Source: Muricea muricata | Lineage: Eukaryota; Cnidaria; Anthozoa; Malacalcyonacea; Plexauridae | Assembly: GCA_963855995.1 (NCBI GenBank) | Contig: OY979716.1 | Span: forward strand, 41,315,818-41,379,817 | Reading direction: 5' to 3' | DNA length: 64,000 nucleotides | Part shown: in pieces, positions 34,398-46,809 of the stretch | Position numbering within the stretch: the stretch's first letter is position 1 | How the letters are laid out: each line of letters opens with the position of its first letter | Notes under the pieces: generated by a model | Told to the model about the DNA's origin: nothing | Database searches by the model: none | Seen by the model: the letters and a program-made list of their open reading frames with translations, nothing else | Translations under genes and position numbers: made by a program

Positions 34398-34532
34398 TAG
34401 TGCCCATGACTTTATATATTTTTATCATTCATTCCATATATATTATATACAACGTTATATATTTATGTTGTTTTTGCTTTATATAAATCAAATTGACTTT
34501 ACATATAATATTTTCACCTTATATAAATTGTT
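34398..34532 (-). promoter_or_regulatory. Right terminal inverted repeat, probable promoter of the HECT gene
   Basis: Read on the minus strand it carries the same tatataaagtcatgggcac as the left repeat, about 60 bp before the HECT start codon at 34352. The same sequence seems to serve as start region for both genes. Confidence 0.55.
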
Positions 34533-34603
34533 GAGACTTTAAAAATATATTTGGTGCTTTACATAATGTTACTAATCTTTATGTCACATTTGGCACCCCA
34601 TAC

Positions 34604-37600
34604 ATGTATGTATGTATGTATGTATGTATGTATGTATGTATGTATGTATGTATGTATGTATGTATGTATGTATGTATGTATGTATGTATGTATGTATGTA
34701 TGTATGTATGTATGTATGTATGTATGTATGTATGTATGTATGTATGTATGTATGTATGTATGTATGTATGTATGTATGTATGTATGTATGTATGTATGTA
34801 TGTATGTATGTATGTATGTATGTATGTATGTATGTATGTATGTATGTATGTATGTATGTATGTATGTATGTATGTATGTATGTATGTATGTATGTATGTA
34901 TGTATGTATGTATGTATGTATGTATGTATGTATGTATGTATGTATGTATGTATGTATGTATGTATGTATGTATGTATGTATGTATGTATGTATGTATGTA
35001 TGTATGTATGTATGTATGTATGTATGTATGTATGTATGTATGTATGTATGTATGTATGTATGTATGTATGTATGTATGTATGTATGTATGTATGTATGTA
35101 TGTATGTATGTATGTATGTATGTATGTATGTATGTATGTATGTATGTATGTATGTATGTATGTATGTATGTATGTATGTATGTATGTATGTATGTATGTA
35201 TGTATGTATGTATGTATGTATGTATGTATGTATGTATGTATGTATGTATGTATGTATGTATGTATGTATGTATGTATGTATGTATGTATGTATGTATGTA
35301 TGTATGTATGTATGTATGTATGTATGTATGTATGTATGTATGTATGTATGTATGTATGTATGTATGTATGTATGTATGTATGTATGTATGTATGTATGTA
35401 TGTATGTATGTATGTATGTATGTATGTATGTATGTATGTATGTATGTATGTATGTATGTATGTATGTATGTATGTATGTATGTATGTATGTATGTATGTA
35501 TGTATGTATGTATGTATGTATGTATGTATGTATGTATGTATGTATGTATGTATGTATGTATGTATGTATGTATGTATGTATGTATGTATGTATGTATGTA
35601 TGTATGTATGTATGTATGTATGTATGTATGTATGTATGTATGTATGTATGTATGTATGTATGTATGTATGTATGTATGTATGTATGTATGTATGTATGTA
35701 TGTATGTATGTATGTATGTATGTATGTATGTATGTATGTATGTATGTATGTATGTATGTATGTATGTATGTATGTATGTATGTATGTATGTATGTATGTA
35801 TGTATGTATGTATGTATGTATGTATGTATGTATGTATGTATGTATGTATGTATGTATGTATGTATGTATGTATGTATGTATGTATGTATGTATGTATGTA
35901 TGTATGTATGTATGTATGTATGTATGTATGTATGTATGTATGTATGTATGTATGTATGTATGTATGTATGTATGTATGTATGTATGTATGTATGTATGTA
36001 TGTATGTATGTATGTATGTATGTATGTATGTATGTATGTATGTATGTATGTATGTATGTATGTATGTATGTATGTATGTATGTATGTATGTATGTATGTA
36101 TGTATGTATGTATGTATGTATGTATGTATGTATGTATGTATGTATGTATGTATGTATGTATGTATGTATGTATGTATGTATGTATGTATGTATGTATGTA
36201 TGTATGTATGTATGTATGTATGTATGTATGTATGTATGTATGTATGTATGTATGTATGTATGTATGTATGTATGTATGTATGTATGTATGTATGTATGTA
36301 TGTATGTATGTATGTATGTATGTATGTATGTATGTATGTATGTATGTATGTATGTATGTATGTATGTATGTATGTATGTATGTATGTATGTATGTATGTA
36401 TGTATGTATGTATGTATGTATGTATGTATGTATGTATGTATGTATGTATGTATGTATGTATGTATGTATGTATGTATGTATGTATGTATGTATGTATGTA
36501 TGTATGTATGTATGTATGTATGTATGTATGTATGTATGTATGTATGTATGTATGTATGTATGTATGTATGTATGTATGTATGTATGTATGTATGTATGTA
36601 TGTATGTATGTATGTATGTATGTATGTATGTATGTATGTATGTATGTATGTATGTATGTATGTATGTATGTATGTATGTATGTATGTATGTATGTATGTA
36701 TGTATGTATGTATGTATGTATGTATGTATGTATGTATGTATGTATGTATGTATGTATGTATGTATGTATGTATGTATGTATGTATGTATGTATGTATGTA
36801 TGTATGTATGTATGTATGTATGTATGTATGTATGTATGTATGTATGTATGTATGTATGTATGTATGTATGTATGTATGTATGTATGTATGTATGTATGTA
36901 TGTATGTATGTATGTATGTATGTATGTATGTATGTATGTATGTATGTATGTATGTATGTATGTATGTATGTATGTATGTATGTATGTATGTATGTATGTA
37001 TGTATGTATGTATGTATGTATGTATGTATGTATGTATGTATGTATGTATGTATGTATGTATGTATGTATGTATGTATGTATGTATGTATGTATGTATGTA
37101 TGTATGTATGTATGTATGTATGTATGTATGTATGTATGTATGTATGTATGTATGTATGTATGTATGTATGTATGTATGTATGTATGTATGTATGTATGTA
37201 TGTATGTATGTATGTATGTATGTATGTATGTATGTATGTATGTATGTATGTATGTATGTATGTATGTATGTATGTATGTATGTATGTATGTATGTATGTA
37301 TGTATGTATGTATGTATGTATGTATGTATGTATGTATGTATGTATGTATGTATGTATGTATGTATGTATGTATGTATGTATGTATGTATGTATGTATGTA
37401 TGTATGTATGTATGTATGTATGTATGTATGTATGTATGTATGTATGTATGTATGTATGTATGTATGTATGTATGTATGTATGTATGTATGTATGTATGTA
37501 TGTATGTATGTATGTATGTATGTATGTATGTATGTATGTATGTATGTATGTATGTATGTATGTATGTATGTATGTATGTATGTATGTATGTATGTATGTA

Positions 37601-38738
37601 TGTATGTATGTATGTATGTATGTATGTATGTATGTATGTATGTATGTATGTATGTATGTATGTATGTATGTATGTATGTATGTATGTATGTATGTATGTA
37701 TGTATGTATGTATGTATGTATGTATGTATGTATGTATGTATGTATGTATGTATGTATGTATGTATGTATGTATGTATGTATGTATGTATGTATGTATGTA
37801 TGTATGTATGTATGTATGTATGTATGTATGTATGTATGTATGTATGTATGTATGTATGTATGTATGTATGTATGTATGTATGTATGTATGTATGTATGTA
37901 TGTATGTATGTATGTATGTATGTATGTATGTATGTATGTATGTATGTATGTATGTATGTATGTATGTATGTATGTATGTATGTATGTATGTATGTATGTA
38001 TGTATGTATGTATGTATGTATGTATGTATGTATGTATGTATGTATGTATGTATGTATGTATGTATGTATGTATGTATGTATGTATGTATGTATGTATGTA
38101 TGTATGTATGTATGTATGTATGTATGTATGTATGTATGTATGTATGTATGTATGTATGTATGTATGTATGTATGTATGTATGTATGTATGTATGTATGTA
38201 TGTATGTATGTATGTATGTATGTATGTATGTATGTATGTATGTATGTATGTATGTATGTATGTATGTATGTATGTATGTATGTATGTATGTATGTATGTA
38301 TGTATGTATGTATGTATGTATGTATGTATGTATGTATGTATGTATGTATGTATGTATGTATGTATGTATGTATGTATGTATGTATGTATGTATGTATGTA
38401 TGTATGTATGTATGTATGTATGTATGTATGTATGTATGTATGTATGTATGTATGTATGTATGTATGTATGTATGTATGTATGTATGTATGTATGTATGTA
38501 TGTATGTATGTATGTATGTATGTATGTATGTATGTATGTATGTATGTATGTATGTATGTATGTATGTATGTATGTATGTATGTATGTATGTATGTATGTA
38601 TGTATGTATGTATGTATGTATGTATGTATGTATGTATGTATGTATGTATGTATGTATGTATGTATGTATGTATGTATGTATGTATGTATGTATGTATGTA
38701 TGTATGTATGTATGTATGTATGTATGTATGTATGTATG
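34604..38738 (+). repeat. Perfect (TATG)n microsatellite, 4135 bp
   Basis: About 1,034 uninterrupted tetranucleotide units with no visible substitution from atgtatg at 34604 to tatg at 38738. All long open frames across it (Met-Tyr-Val-Cys or Tyr-Ile-His-Thr repeats) are artefacts. It lies about 70 bp outside the visible right repeat of the HECT transposon. Such purity over 4 kb is unusual and could partly be an assembly effect. Confidence 0.97.
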
Positions 38739-38760
38739 ACTTAATTTTACTTACATATTC

Positions 38761-39304
38761 ATGTCTGTTCAGTCGCACTATGCCACAGCCATAGAGATGC
38801 TAATCAACATCCTTCAGTGTGAGGTGCTATTGTCAAAAGCTGAGGCTCATCGCTACAAGTGGGCTGCCACAGTGAGCTGGAGAGGTGGTGCTGGTCACAA
38901 CATCGAGATCGACCTCTTTCAGGAGAACAGAAACTGTGAGGTGAAGAAATTAATCAGGTCGATGGGTGCCAACAAGACTGAGAAAGTGATTGAGAGACCG
39001 AGCAAAGCATCTGGAGGTGTCTCAGTGATTGTGGAAGCATTTGAGAAACAGGTAAACATCCACACAAAGTCAGGGTCACACACCCACAAATCATCTGCTG
39101 ATGATGAAAAACTAATTAGTAGCGACTTAAGAAGTTTAAGGCCTTTCAAGGAAGAAGACAGTTGATCATTTCAGACCTTTGTTGGCATCTCACATGATCC
39201 TACCCATTCATTGGACAAAATTAGATTCAAATAATGGATTGATCGCCACAAGAAAAACATTGTGCTACATTATCCAGCTACAGAGGAAGCAGAAGAATCC
39301 AGTG
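38761..39304 (+). pseudogene. Fragment of an uncharacterised repetitive gene family
   Basis: The frame reads HYATAIEMLINILQCEVLLS, KAEAHRYKWAATVSWRGGAG and HNIEIDLFQENRNCEVKKLI, up to a possible donor (CAG|gtaaac at 39052). A likely acceptor (ctgttcag) precedes the histidine at 38772, so the apparent ATG at 38761 is probably not a start. After 39165 the same protein continues with stops at 39163-39165 and near 39230 (HKKNIVLHYPATEEAEES). I recall this protein type as recurrent in anthozoan gene models but cannot name a function. It is a broken internal exon pair. Confidence 0.55.
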
Positions 39305-39491
39305 AGTGAACATCTTTGAACAGAATTGCTTCAAAGTGATTTACATGTATTATAGTTCTATTTTACTCAATATATGACAAATTATGTTACTTTAATGCCA
39401 GTTTCTAAATTAATGCATGAGTTGCATTAGTTATGTCTCTATGATCATTGTCAGTACATTATTGGCCTGCCTTTGCATGTGAAATAGTTTA

Positions 39492-40520
39492 TTAGAAACA
39501 AAAACAGTTACACTTTAGAGCAAAGCATCGTGAGCAAGGAGAAATTCTCTTTTGTTCGCTTTCTGGGATCTGGTGGTTAAATTCAATCACTTTCCATCTG
39601 ATTGCCATCATTTCGGTCTCACGCTCGTCCGATACGTTGAACTTACCAGCATATGTTATTCGAGATTTGCTAGATGCAAAAATTGGCGTGTCTTTTGCAA
39701 TAATGACGTCTGACGAAAACTGGTTCTTTGGTGCAGGCAACTTCACGGTTTCTCCTTCCAACAAAAGAAGCAAATCGTTCCAGGGGATCATTTCTCGGCT
39801 CCATCGAAAATCTTGCAAAAGAATTACTACAGCGGAATCAGCGCCGACCCATGCATATTTGTCATTAGCAGGCTTTAGAAACACGTCATAGACAGATTTC
39901 AGAGGCTTCAACATAAAAGTTTTCCCACAGTTTGCCGGACCAATAATTAGTAGATTTCTGAATTTTCGTCTTCCATTTATAAGAAGATTGCGCACTGCAG
40001 CTGCATAGACGAAAGGATGTATCTTGTTGTTACTCAAAACCTCCATGGCACATTTCAACCAGAGCTTGTCACAGCCCGGACAACAATCTTTCCCCAGTTT
40101 TTCATGTAGAATCTCCATTCTCGATTTCTTTTCTCGTTGAATATACTCGTTGGCCGTTTCCATCTTCCACGTTTTGTCAATTAGGTCGTTGAGAACCTTT
40201 GATGACTTAGAAAGAACAAAATTGGCCAAGTCCATCTGGCCCTCATCTTTTCTTTCTTTGGCAATAGCGAATAGTTCCTTGTCTCTTTTTATATTGTGCT
40301 TCACTAAAAATTCCGAAACTTGCATGTTTGTCAACAACCTCTTTGGATGTGTTGAATTTGGCAGCTTTTGCTTAATACGAGGATCTGCAACAATCTCCTC
40401 CTCTAATTTGCGCGCCCTTTTCCTTGACTCTCTATAGGCTTTGGTTTTTTTAAGGTTGCGCGCCCTTTTCCTTGACTCTCTATAGGCTTTGGTTTTTTTA
40501 AGGAATTTTGAGATTTAGAC
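39492..40520 (-). CDS. P-loop NTPase of superfamily-3 helicase type, possibly element- or virus-derived
   Basis: The minus-strand frame runs from about 40515 to a TAA at 39492. The coding part after the first methionine (40337) is 281 residues. Walker A is GPANCGKT, with a hydrophobic strand and acidic pair in VVILLQDFRW as Walker B. A third motif region is TPIFASSKSRITY, and the protein ends in a Cys-rich PCSRCFALKCNC. This pattern matches superfamily-3 helicase-like ATPases, which occur in parvovirus-like replication proteins and in related genes scattered through cnidarian and fish genomes. An N-terminal nickase is not visible. Upstream, a 51-bp direct duplication at 40408-40510 ends at a run of seven A where the upstream ATG (about 40527) falls out of frame, so the true start is uncertain. 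Confidence 0.6.
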
Positions 40521-40871
40521 ATTTAGACAAAGATATTGGCTTGAGTCAAAGTATTCATGCAATGAATGGTAATATTCTTCTTAGTTTTTGAAACCGTCTA
40601 TAAAAGATACGCAATTGAAAATCAGATGAATTGAAGACAGATTCAAAGTGTTCTAGATAGCGCTAATAATTATTTTAACTGAATCAGGATCAAACTTATT
40701 GTCGGTGAAATAAGTAACAAGGCGGGCCATGTTGCCAAATCTGAAATCGCGTCTGGTGTGGGGGCCTTTATAATAATATAGAATTATAGTGTTCCTAAGA
40801 TAACATTAACAAAACATTAACAAAACTCAAAGAGTCAAACTAGAAAAGTGTTTATGGAAAGATCCGCGATG

Positions 40872-42995
40872 TTACTGGCTTGATAATTGCAGCATGTTCC
40901 GTTGGTTGGCTACGCTATCCATCGCATTGCTTTTGACAGCCCTTAGAAGAGTCAAAAGCTCGGGATTTGTTTTAAAATCATGAGCACGACAAGACTCTGC
41001 TCTGAGGCCTTCTTTGGTATGAAGAAGTCCGACAAGACTTTCTCTCTTTAAAGAGTTTCTTGTGTCAGTTTTGACCAGCTTTAAAAGACTAAATCGCCTT
41101 TCCACCGCAGCATTTGACGAAGGTATGGACATGATGCAACCAATGACTTTCATTAAATTAGCGTACTTCAATTTCCCATCGAACGTGCACGTACTTAAAC
41201 GATTCTGCCAAAATTGCAATGATGATTCATCTTTATTTATCTCTGAAGATTCTTCCAGCGCCTGTTTTCGCCATTCTGCATCAACTAGCATTTTATCTGC
41301 GACACCAGTTAAATATGGAAATTTAACGAAAAGCTCCTGGAGAGATGGAGGGCAGCACTTCACAGCATTCTCAGGAAGAACAAACTCAACAAGTTCATAA
41401 GCTGAATCACTGAGGTCAAAACGCGATCTAATTTGCTTTACTGCTTCCATCATGAATTCCAGACATGACATCTTTACCTTTCTGACAGCTCGAGGATCTT
41501 GATCGATTTCATGGCATTCATGCAACGTCGTTGTTGCAAGTATTCCAACGTAGACTTGATCAACATGAACATTGTTGATTGGGTCATCGAGAGGCACAGT
41601 GAATGGATCACAGCTCTTGACAACATCAATTTTCATGAAATCTGACAATGTGCATTTCAGCAGCTTATGTACTTAGTCGCGAACATGATGAAGGACAGGA
41701 TCGGATGATTGGAATAATGTGTTGAAGTCGTTTAGGCAGTGCAATTGGAAACTTGGGAACTCTAACTGCGCTTTCAGATACTTGTTTGAAAGACCTTTAA
41801 GTATAGACTCGGTCGTATATGAAGGATCTTTCTTCTCATTTACCACGGATTTAAAATAAAGGTGGAGAGCATCCCACTGTTCGAGGACCCTTCTAACGCA
41901 CGATTTCAAAGATAACCATCTTGTTTGACCGATTCCCAGAAGCTTGTGTGGCTTAGTTTCAACAAATTCTTGAAACTCGTGGAATTTGTGCTGTCCTAGA
42001 CTCGATCTGTTGAAGTAAGAATAAATATTCCTACACAGATCTTCCAGCGTCGTTGACATTTTAAGACAAGCATAAGATGTGCAAAGGTGAATCATGTGGC
42101 AACTACATTTCACAGCCAAAACATAAGGGGCATCTTTCTTCAGCAGCGAGACAACACTTTGGTGCTCACCGAACATTACATTTGTCGTGTCCGATGAATA
42201 TCCAATAATATTCTTGATAGGAATCTTCTTTTCTTCAAACGAACTTTTGATTGCGTTGTAAAGGCCGACTGCAGTCGCTGTTTCTACTTCCACCATGTCG
42301 AAAAACCATGTCACTGGCTGCACAGTTAGTTCATCAAAGTAAACCACACATATTCCCAACTGTTTGTCCGTGGAAACGTCTGTAGTTTCATCGGGGATTA
42401 TGTTGAAGTAGGTGTCGCGTAGTATTTGCACAAGTTCCTTCGAAAAATACAGTCCAAGTCCTTGTCACAAAATATTGGTACATCGGGTTGTTGACAAGTG
42501 AATGCCCTTCAATACTTCGACCTCTTTGCTATTAACAGGTGCCGTTGACTTAAACAAACGGACCAATGAGACTTAACGGAAGGTTGTGCTCTGCAAGAAA
42601 AGCACATACCCGGACTTCGAATGTTTCCTTAAACAAGCTGTTCTCCTCTTGCCGTTGAAAGCATTGGACAAGATTTCCCTGTTGTTGGCCAGGCTGTCGA
42701 GATTTCATTGCCTTCTTGTGAATTTCGGATTTGGAATATCTAAGAAGAGACGATTTCAAGTACACAACTGGTTTTTGGCATGCTCTACATGTGGCACTTG
42801 ACTTTCCAGGAGAAGGGCGAACTAACCATTCTTTGAAGTTTGGATCTTGCAACCACTTGTCTCTAAACTGTTGAACATATCACTTGTTCTGGACCTGCTT
42901 CGGCTTCGAATTTTCTGTTGGAAGTTGTAGTGATTCGCAGTTGTCTGGCCCGTAGTCTGATAAAGCCTGACTCATCCGATGATTTGTTGCTCATG
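40872..42995 (-). pseudogene. hAT-family transposase, broken
   Basis: Three minus-strand pieces follow one another. 42852-42550 holds a BED-like Cys/His segment (CRACQKPVVYLKSSLLRYSK). 42431-41673 holds the catalytic region (IIPDETTDVSTDKQL, then CSCHMIHLC, then GIGQTRWLSLKSCVRR). 41648-40872 ends in the hAT dimerisation block SSNAAVERRFSLLKLVKTDT. A TAA near 41675 separates the last two in the same frame, and a TGA plus a frameshift lie at 42432-42549. The start may be at about 42992 (MSNKSSDESGF). It resembles ZMYM/SCAND3-type hAT proteins of animals. Confidence 0.8.
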
Positions 42996-44362
42996 CTGTC
43001 AGACAGCCAGTATCGCATCTGATCATTTTAATTTTAATAAAAAATAACAAACATCGCTTGCTCGACCGCAATGTTTAATTTTGTTTATGGATGTGTCTAG
43101 CCAATGTGTCTAGACTACTGTCTAGTGTCTACAGCATACATGTAACAACATTACAACAATGTCGCTACAGTATCAGCGGTATAAAATCGTACTTCCAGGG
43201 ATAATTGGGGATAAACAAGTTATTTAAGGAATTTTGAGAAATTCTAAGGAATTTTGGACCTCTTGCTGAGGAATTCCAAAATTTGGTTGTGAGAGCACTG
43301 AATAAAATTTAATCCTTTATAGGCACTATTGTATGCTGATTCGAACGGTTGTACTTTTATCGCTACAGCATAAACTGAAACAAAAATTTGCGAGTGCCCA
43401 TAATCGTATTTCAGTTAAATTTATAACATAAACAAAACAAAAATACAAGTTTGCAAGACATTATAGAAGTTTGACAACAAAAAAGATTATTGTTTCTGTA
43501 CCTTGTGCTTTAGTATTTGACTTTATCTTTATTCTCTGCTAATTTCAGAAGTTGAAATGGTTTTTTGTCGGCAATTCTAAGCCCGTAACAAGCTCGTAAG
43601 ATGCGAAGCGACGTCAACTTTCAAATTTCCTGTGCAGGATTGTCCCATTCTGCACGGGTATTGACCAATCAGATTGCGTGTTTTGCTGTAGTTATTATAT
43701 AATTACTGTTACTTCACTTGATGTTAGATAAATCAAACACATGTCAAAATTCAAGCCAAAAACAATTGATAAAAATTCATCACAGTCACCCAAGAGGAAC
43801 TTTTAATTGCTTAAAAATTAGGTGGGCGTTGGTGGTATATTTTCACCACATTAACTAATTCGTGTCCAAATTACTTCATAGCTATTACAAGCCTAGGTAA
43901 AAGCAAATTAACTAAGCCTCTATTAAATTCAATTCAATTACAAGCCCCTTTTGCAACTAAAATGCTAGTGACCAACCTCTACTGTTTATTCCCCTCCCCT
44001 TTGAACTATTTACACCAGTTAGATATTTTGTTCACTGTTTGTCTGATTGTTTAAAGCCTGTTGAGTTATTTGACTGAAATGTAGTTTTTATATAATGATA
44101 AATACAAGCTGATAATGGATGAGCATTTCCCCAGCCAAGATACCCCTACAACCACCTGATCAACCATCTGCATGCAACAGCATGACAAAACCTGCAAGAA
44201 AATCATATATACAGTTCAGATTCACATATGTAGCTATGAACACAAACCCATAATACAAGAATTTTTAACTGTAACAAGAATTTTTACATTTTACATCTCA
44301 ATTAATAGCCATCTTAGAAAGTCCACTTCATAGGCTGACAAGGGAACAATTTGTATTTGTGC
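42996..44362. other. No gene recognised
   Basis: AT-rich spacer. gaattttgagaaattctaag and ggaattccaaaat near 43225-43275 are simple repeats. No coding similarity noticed. Confidence 0.5.
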
Positions 44363-44910
44363 TTACTCGTACTCACTTTGTGAAGACACTCCACGACGCT
44401 TATACTTCTTTCCATCTTGCAACAATGGGCCAACATTTAGTGTTACAGCTCGATGCGTTAGGGGAATGAAATCTTCGTGTTCACAAATGCATTTTAGTTC
44501 AAGACCTTCAAACCCAAGCTTTGCAGATACAGGTGCTAATTCTTTGCAACATCTGTATTCACATGCACCAACCAAATAGTCACTATGGCAATTCTCACAT
44601 TTGCACCTACAGCATAAACAGAGATCAAACAGATATATTCATCTAACTGCTTCAAAAGTTTTTAAATATTTAAAAAACAAATTATAATTACCTACCAGGA
44701 GCTGACAGAAATGTGTCCTTCGTAACGTTTTTCAAGTTCTTTGCGTGAAATACGATCTTCGTCTTCATAATCCTCGATAGAACTGCCATTATCGCTAGAC
44801 GCAACAGGATCACATTCATAGGGTGCTACTGCCCCACAGTTATATTCAAAACAATCATCACTTTCTGTCTCATTCCCTGATGCAGATTTCAAAGACTCGG
44901 TATCACTCAT
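44363..44910 (-). CDS. Small P2X7 cytoplasmic-domain-like protein, two exons
   Basis: Exon 1, 44910-44696, encodes an acidic N-terminus (MSDTESLKSASGNETESDD) ending in TCCTG|gtaggt. Exon 2, 44606-44363, restores tryptophan (TG|G) and continues as CKCENCHSDYLVGACEYRCC, then CICEHEDF, LTHRAVTLNVGPLL and a TAA, 152 codons in all. The paired cysteines and the HEDF / NVGPLL motifs are those of the intracellular P2X7 domain, which in cnidarians and fish often occurs as a free-standing protein of unknown role. There are no membrane segments. A donor-like GA|gtaagc near the end could extend it, and family members usually have a further exon that I do not find here. Confidence 0.65.
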
Positions 44911-45379
44911 TTAAAATAAATCGATCAAACGCAACAAATTTTGACTGCTGCTGAGTGTTTACGCATATATATTAATAGAAGTGTCAACTGAGTATTATGT
45001 TTCATTCCATTTTGTGACGTCACAGCAAGCACTAATTCAGGCTAAGGCCGCTACTATTTTTCCCCTTAAAATCGGTAAAATTGTGAACTTCGCACTGAAA
45101 ATTGAACATGAAATATTTATCGGACAGCAATAATATGTTGTACTTCATACCTCTGTATAGCAATACCTGTATAGCAATACCTGTAAATTAGCTCTATCCA
45201 TAGCTAAGTGTATCTGATCACGTTAAATGAACATTATTATTAATGTGCATTTATTACAATGGTCTGAATTAACAATACCATGTAATAACATTAGAATTCA
45301 TATTATGTTCATTTAGCACACATATATGTGTATCTACAGACTACGGTGTAGGTATGTACATTAAAAACTAAACATGTTC

Positions 45380-46390
45380 AGATGAAACAGAATCCAACAT
45401 GAACAGAGACACTAAATTGTACAAGCTTTCGAGAACAAAAACGAAGACTATTCACCTGTTGGGGATATGTTGGGAGTAAACGGGTCAATCTACGAGTTAC
45501 CTTGAGGGGGGAAGGAACAACATCCATGTGGATGAGGAGATGCAAGACTGTCTTGAACAAATTATCAATGAAAATAGTGTCCTCACGATCATGCAGATTT
45601 ACAGAGAATTATGACGATGTCTCCCATACAAGCCTGAAATCCATCTAAATACAGTTGCAAGAGCACTTAATGGCATGTTCACACTTAAACTAGTGAGAAT
45701 TGTCCCTAAAGAAAGAAATAGAGCAGATGTAATTGAAAAACGTAGGGATTATGCAACATGGTTCATGAACTATGCCATCCTGCGTAACTGTGTGTTTATC
45801 AATGAGTGCAGTTACAATGTTCGGACCACTCGTAGTGAGGGGATGTCCAGAGTAGGTGAAAGAGCATATGCAGGCAGGTTTGCGGACAGAGGGGGTGAAA
45901 CATGACTGTGTGTGTAGCAGTGTTTGCAAATGCTGGACTAGTGTTTCCCACAGCCTTCCTTGGAAGAATGAATTGAGAGTGCTTTGCAGATTTTTTTAGA
46001 CAAACAAGGCTCAATCTGGATCTAGAGGAGGATGTCATATTAATAAATGACAGCACATCAGCACATAACAATCCACCTGTCCCTGCTGCAAATAAGGAGT
46101 TGAAAAAGCTACCTCCATACAGTCCATTCTTAAACATTGTGGACCAAGCCATCAGCAATGTTAAAGCTGCAATCAAGGCAGGCATTTCAAGACCTGAAAT
46201 CCAACAGTTGATGGGTGAAAGACGAGCTAGAAATCAACATTTACCTTTAGGCGAGTCCCAAACCTATCTTCTCCTGCATGCACTGCAGAGAAATATCAGT
46301 ACAGTAACTGTTGCTAAATGTGGTCAATGGCACAGATTTATGCAAACATATATTCCAGGATGTTTGAACACGGAAGCTAACCAAGGCTGA
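45380..46390 (+). pseudogene. IS630/Tc1-mariner-type transposase, decayed
   Basis: Plus-strand fragments in several frames follow the usual order. They are a helix-turn-helix tail (MQDCLEQIINENSVLTIMQI), the linker RNRADVIEKRRDYATWFMN, the catalytic region FINECSYNVRTTRS, then RLNLDLEEDVILINDSTSAH, and LPPYSPFLNIVDQAISNVKA to the end. Relatives have D, D and E at these three places. Here the first is N and the last is D. Stops and frameshifts occur at about 45612, 45903 and 45974, so it is dead. Confidence 0.75.
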
Positions 46391-46809
46391 TGGACGTCAC
46401 ATTTCTCCATGTTTTTTCTTACATACTGTCTTGCCATTTTTGTAAACTTTTAAAATTCTTTTATTAATGCTCCATGTGGTCGAACAAACTGCAACGAATT
46501 TTTCGACCCTTTTTTCTGGCTTAGATAAATATTCAGACTTTTAGGAAAAATTTGATGTATATATGAGACTCGTACATTGAGTAGAAGTTGACCAATTTTG
46601 GCTCCAAAGTTCGCTCTCGCATGCGAACTTTTAGAGGTGCCATGTTTACTTCCTGTAACATAGGAATGAGTATGGAAGTCTTGACGCTAATAGTAATTTA
46701 TGTAGCGTGAGAGTGTTCGAACTGATTTCTCGAGCTTCTCAAATGCAAAAACTGGATTATTTTCTGTTGAAATTTTACTCACACAATTTGAGATCTATAT
46801 ACTTAAGAA

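Larger units (their letters stand above)
27059..34532. mobile_element. DNA transposon carrying a DDE transposase and a HECT ubiquitin ligase
   Basis: Long inverted repeats face each other: 27059-27171 and 34398-34532, sharing aaggtgaaaatattatatgt, then tatataaagtcatgggcac. Between them lie a plus-strand integrase-like transposase (from 27226) and a minus-strand HECT gene (from 34352), converging on about 0.9 kb of non-coding sequence. The outer left end lies in the gap. The outer right end is not fixed, but sequence past 34532 (actttaaaaatatatttggt) may belong to it, so no target duplication can be read. Confidence 0.8.

Noticed and set aside
34551..38794. ORFs of almost 1,400 residues
   Set aside because: They are translations of the (TATG)n microsatellite in every frame and strand and carry no coding information.
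39637..39891. Plus-strand ORF opposite the ATPase
   Set aside because: Antisense shadow of the P-loop NTPase frame.
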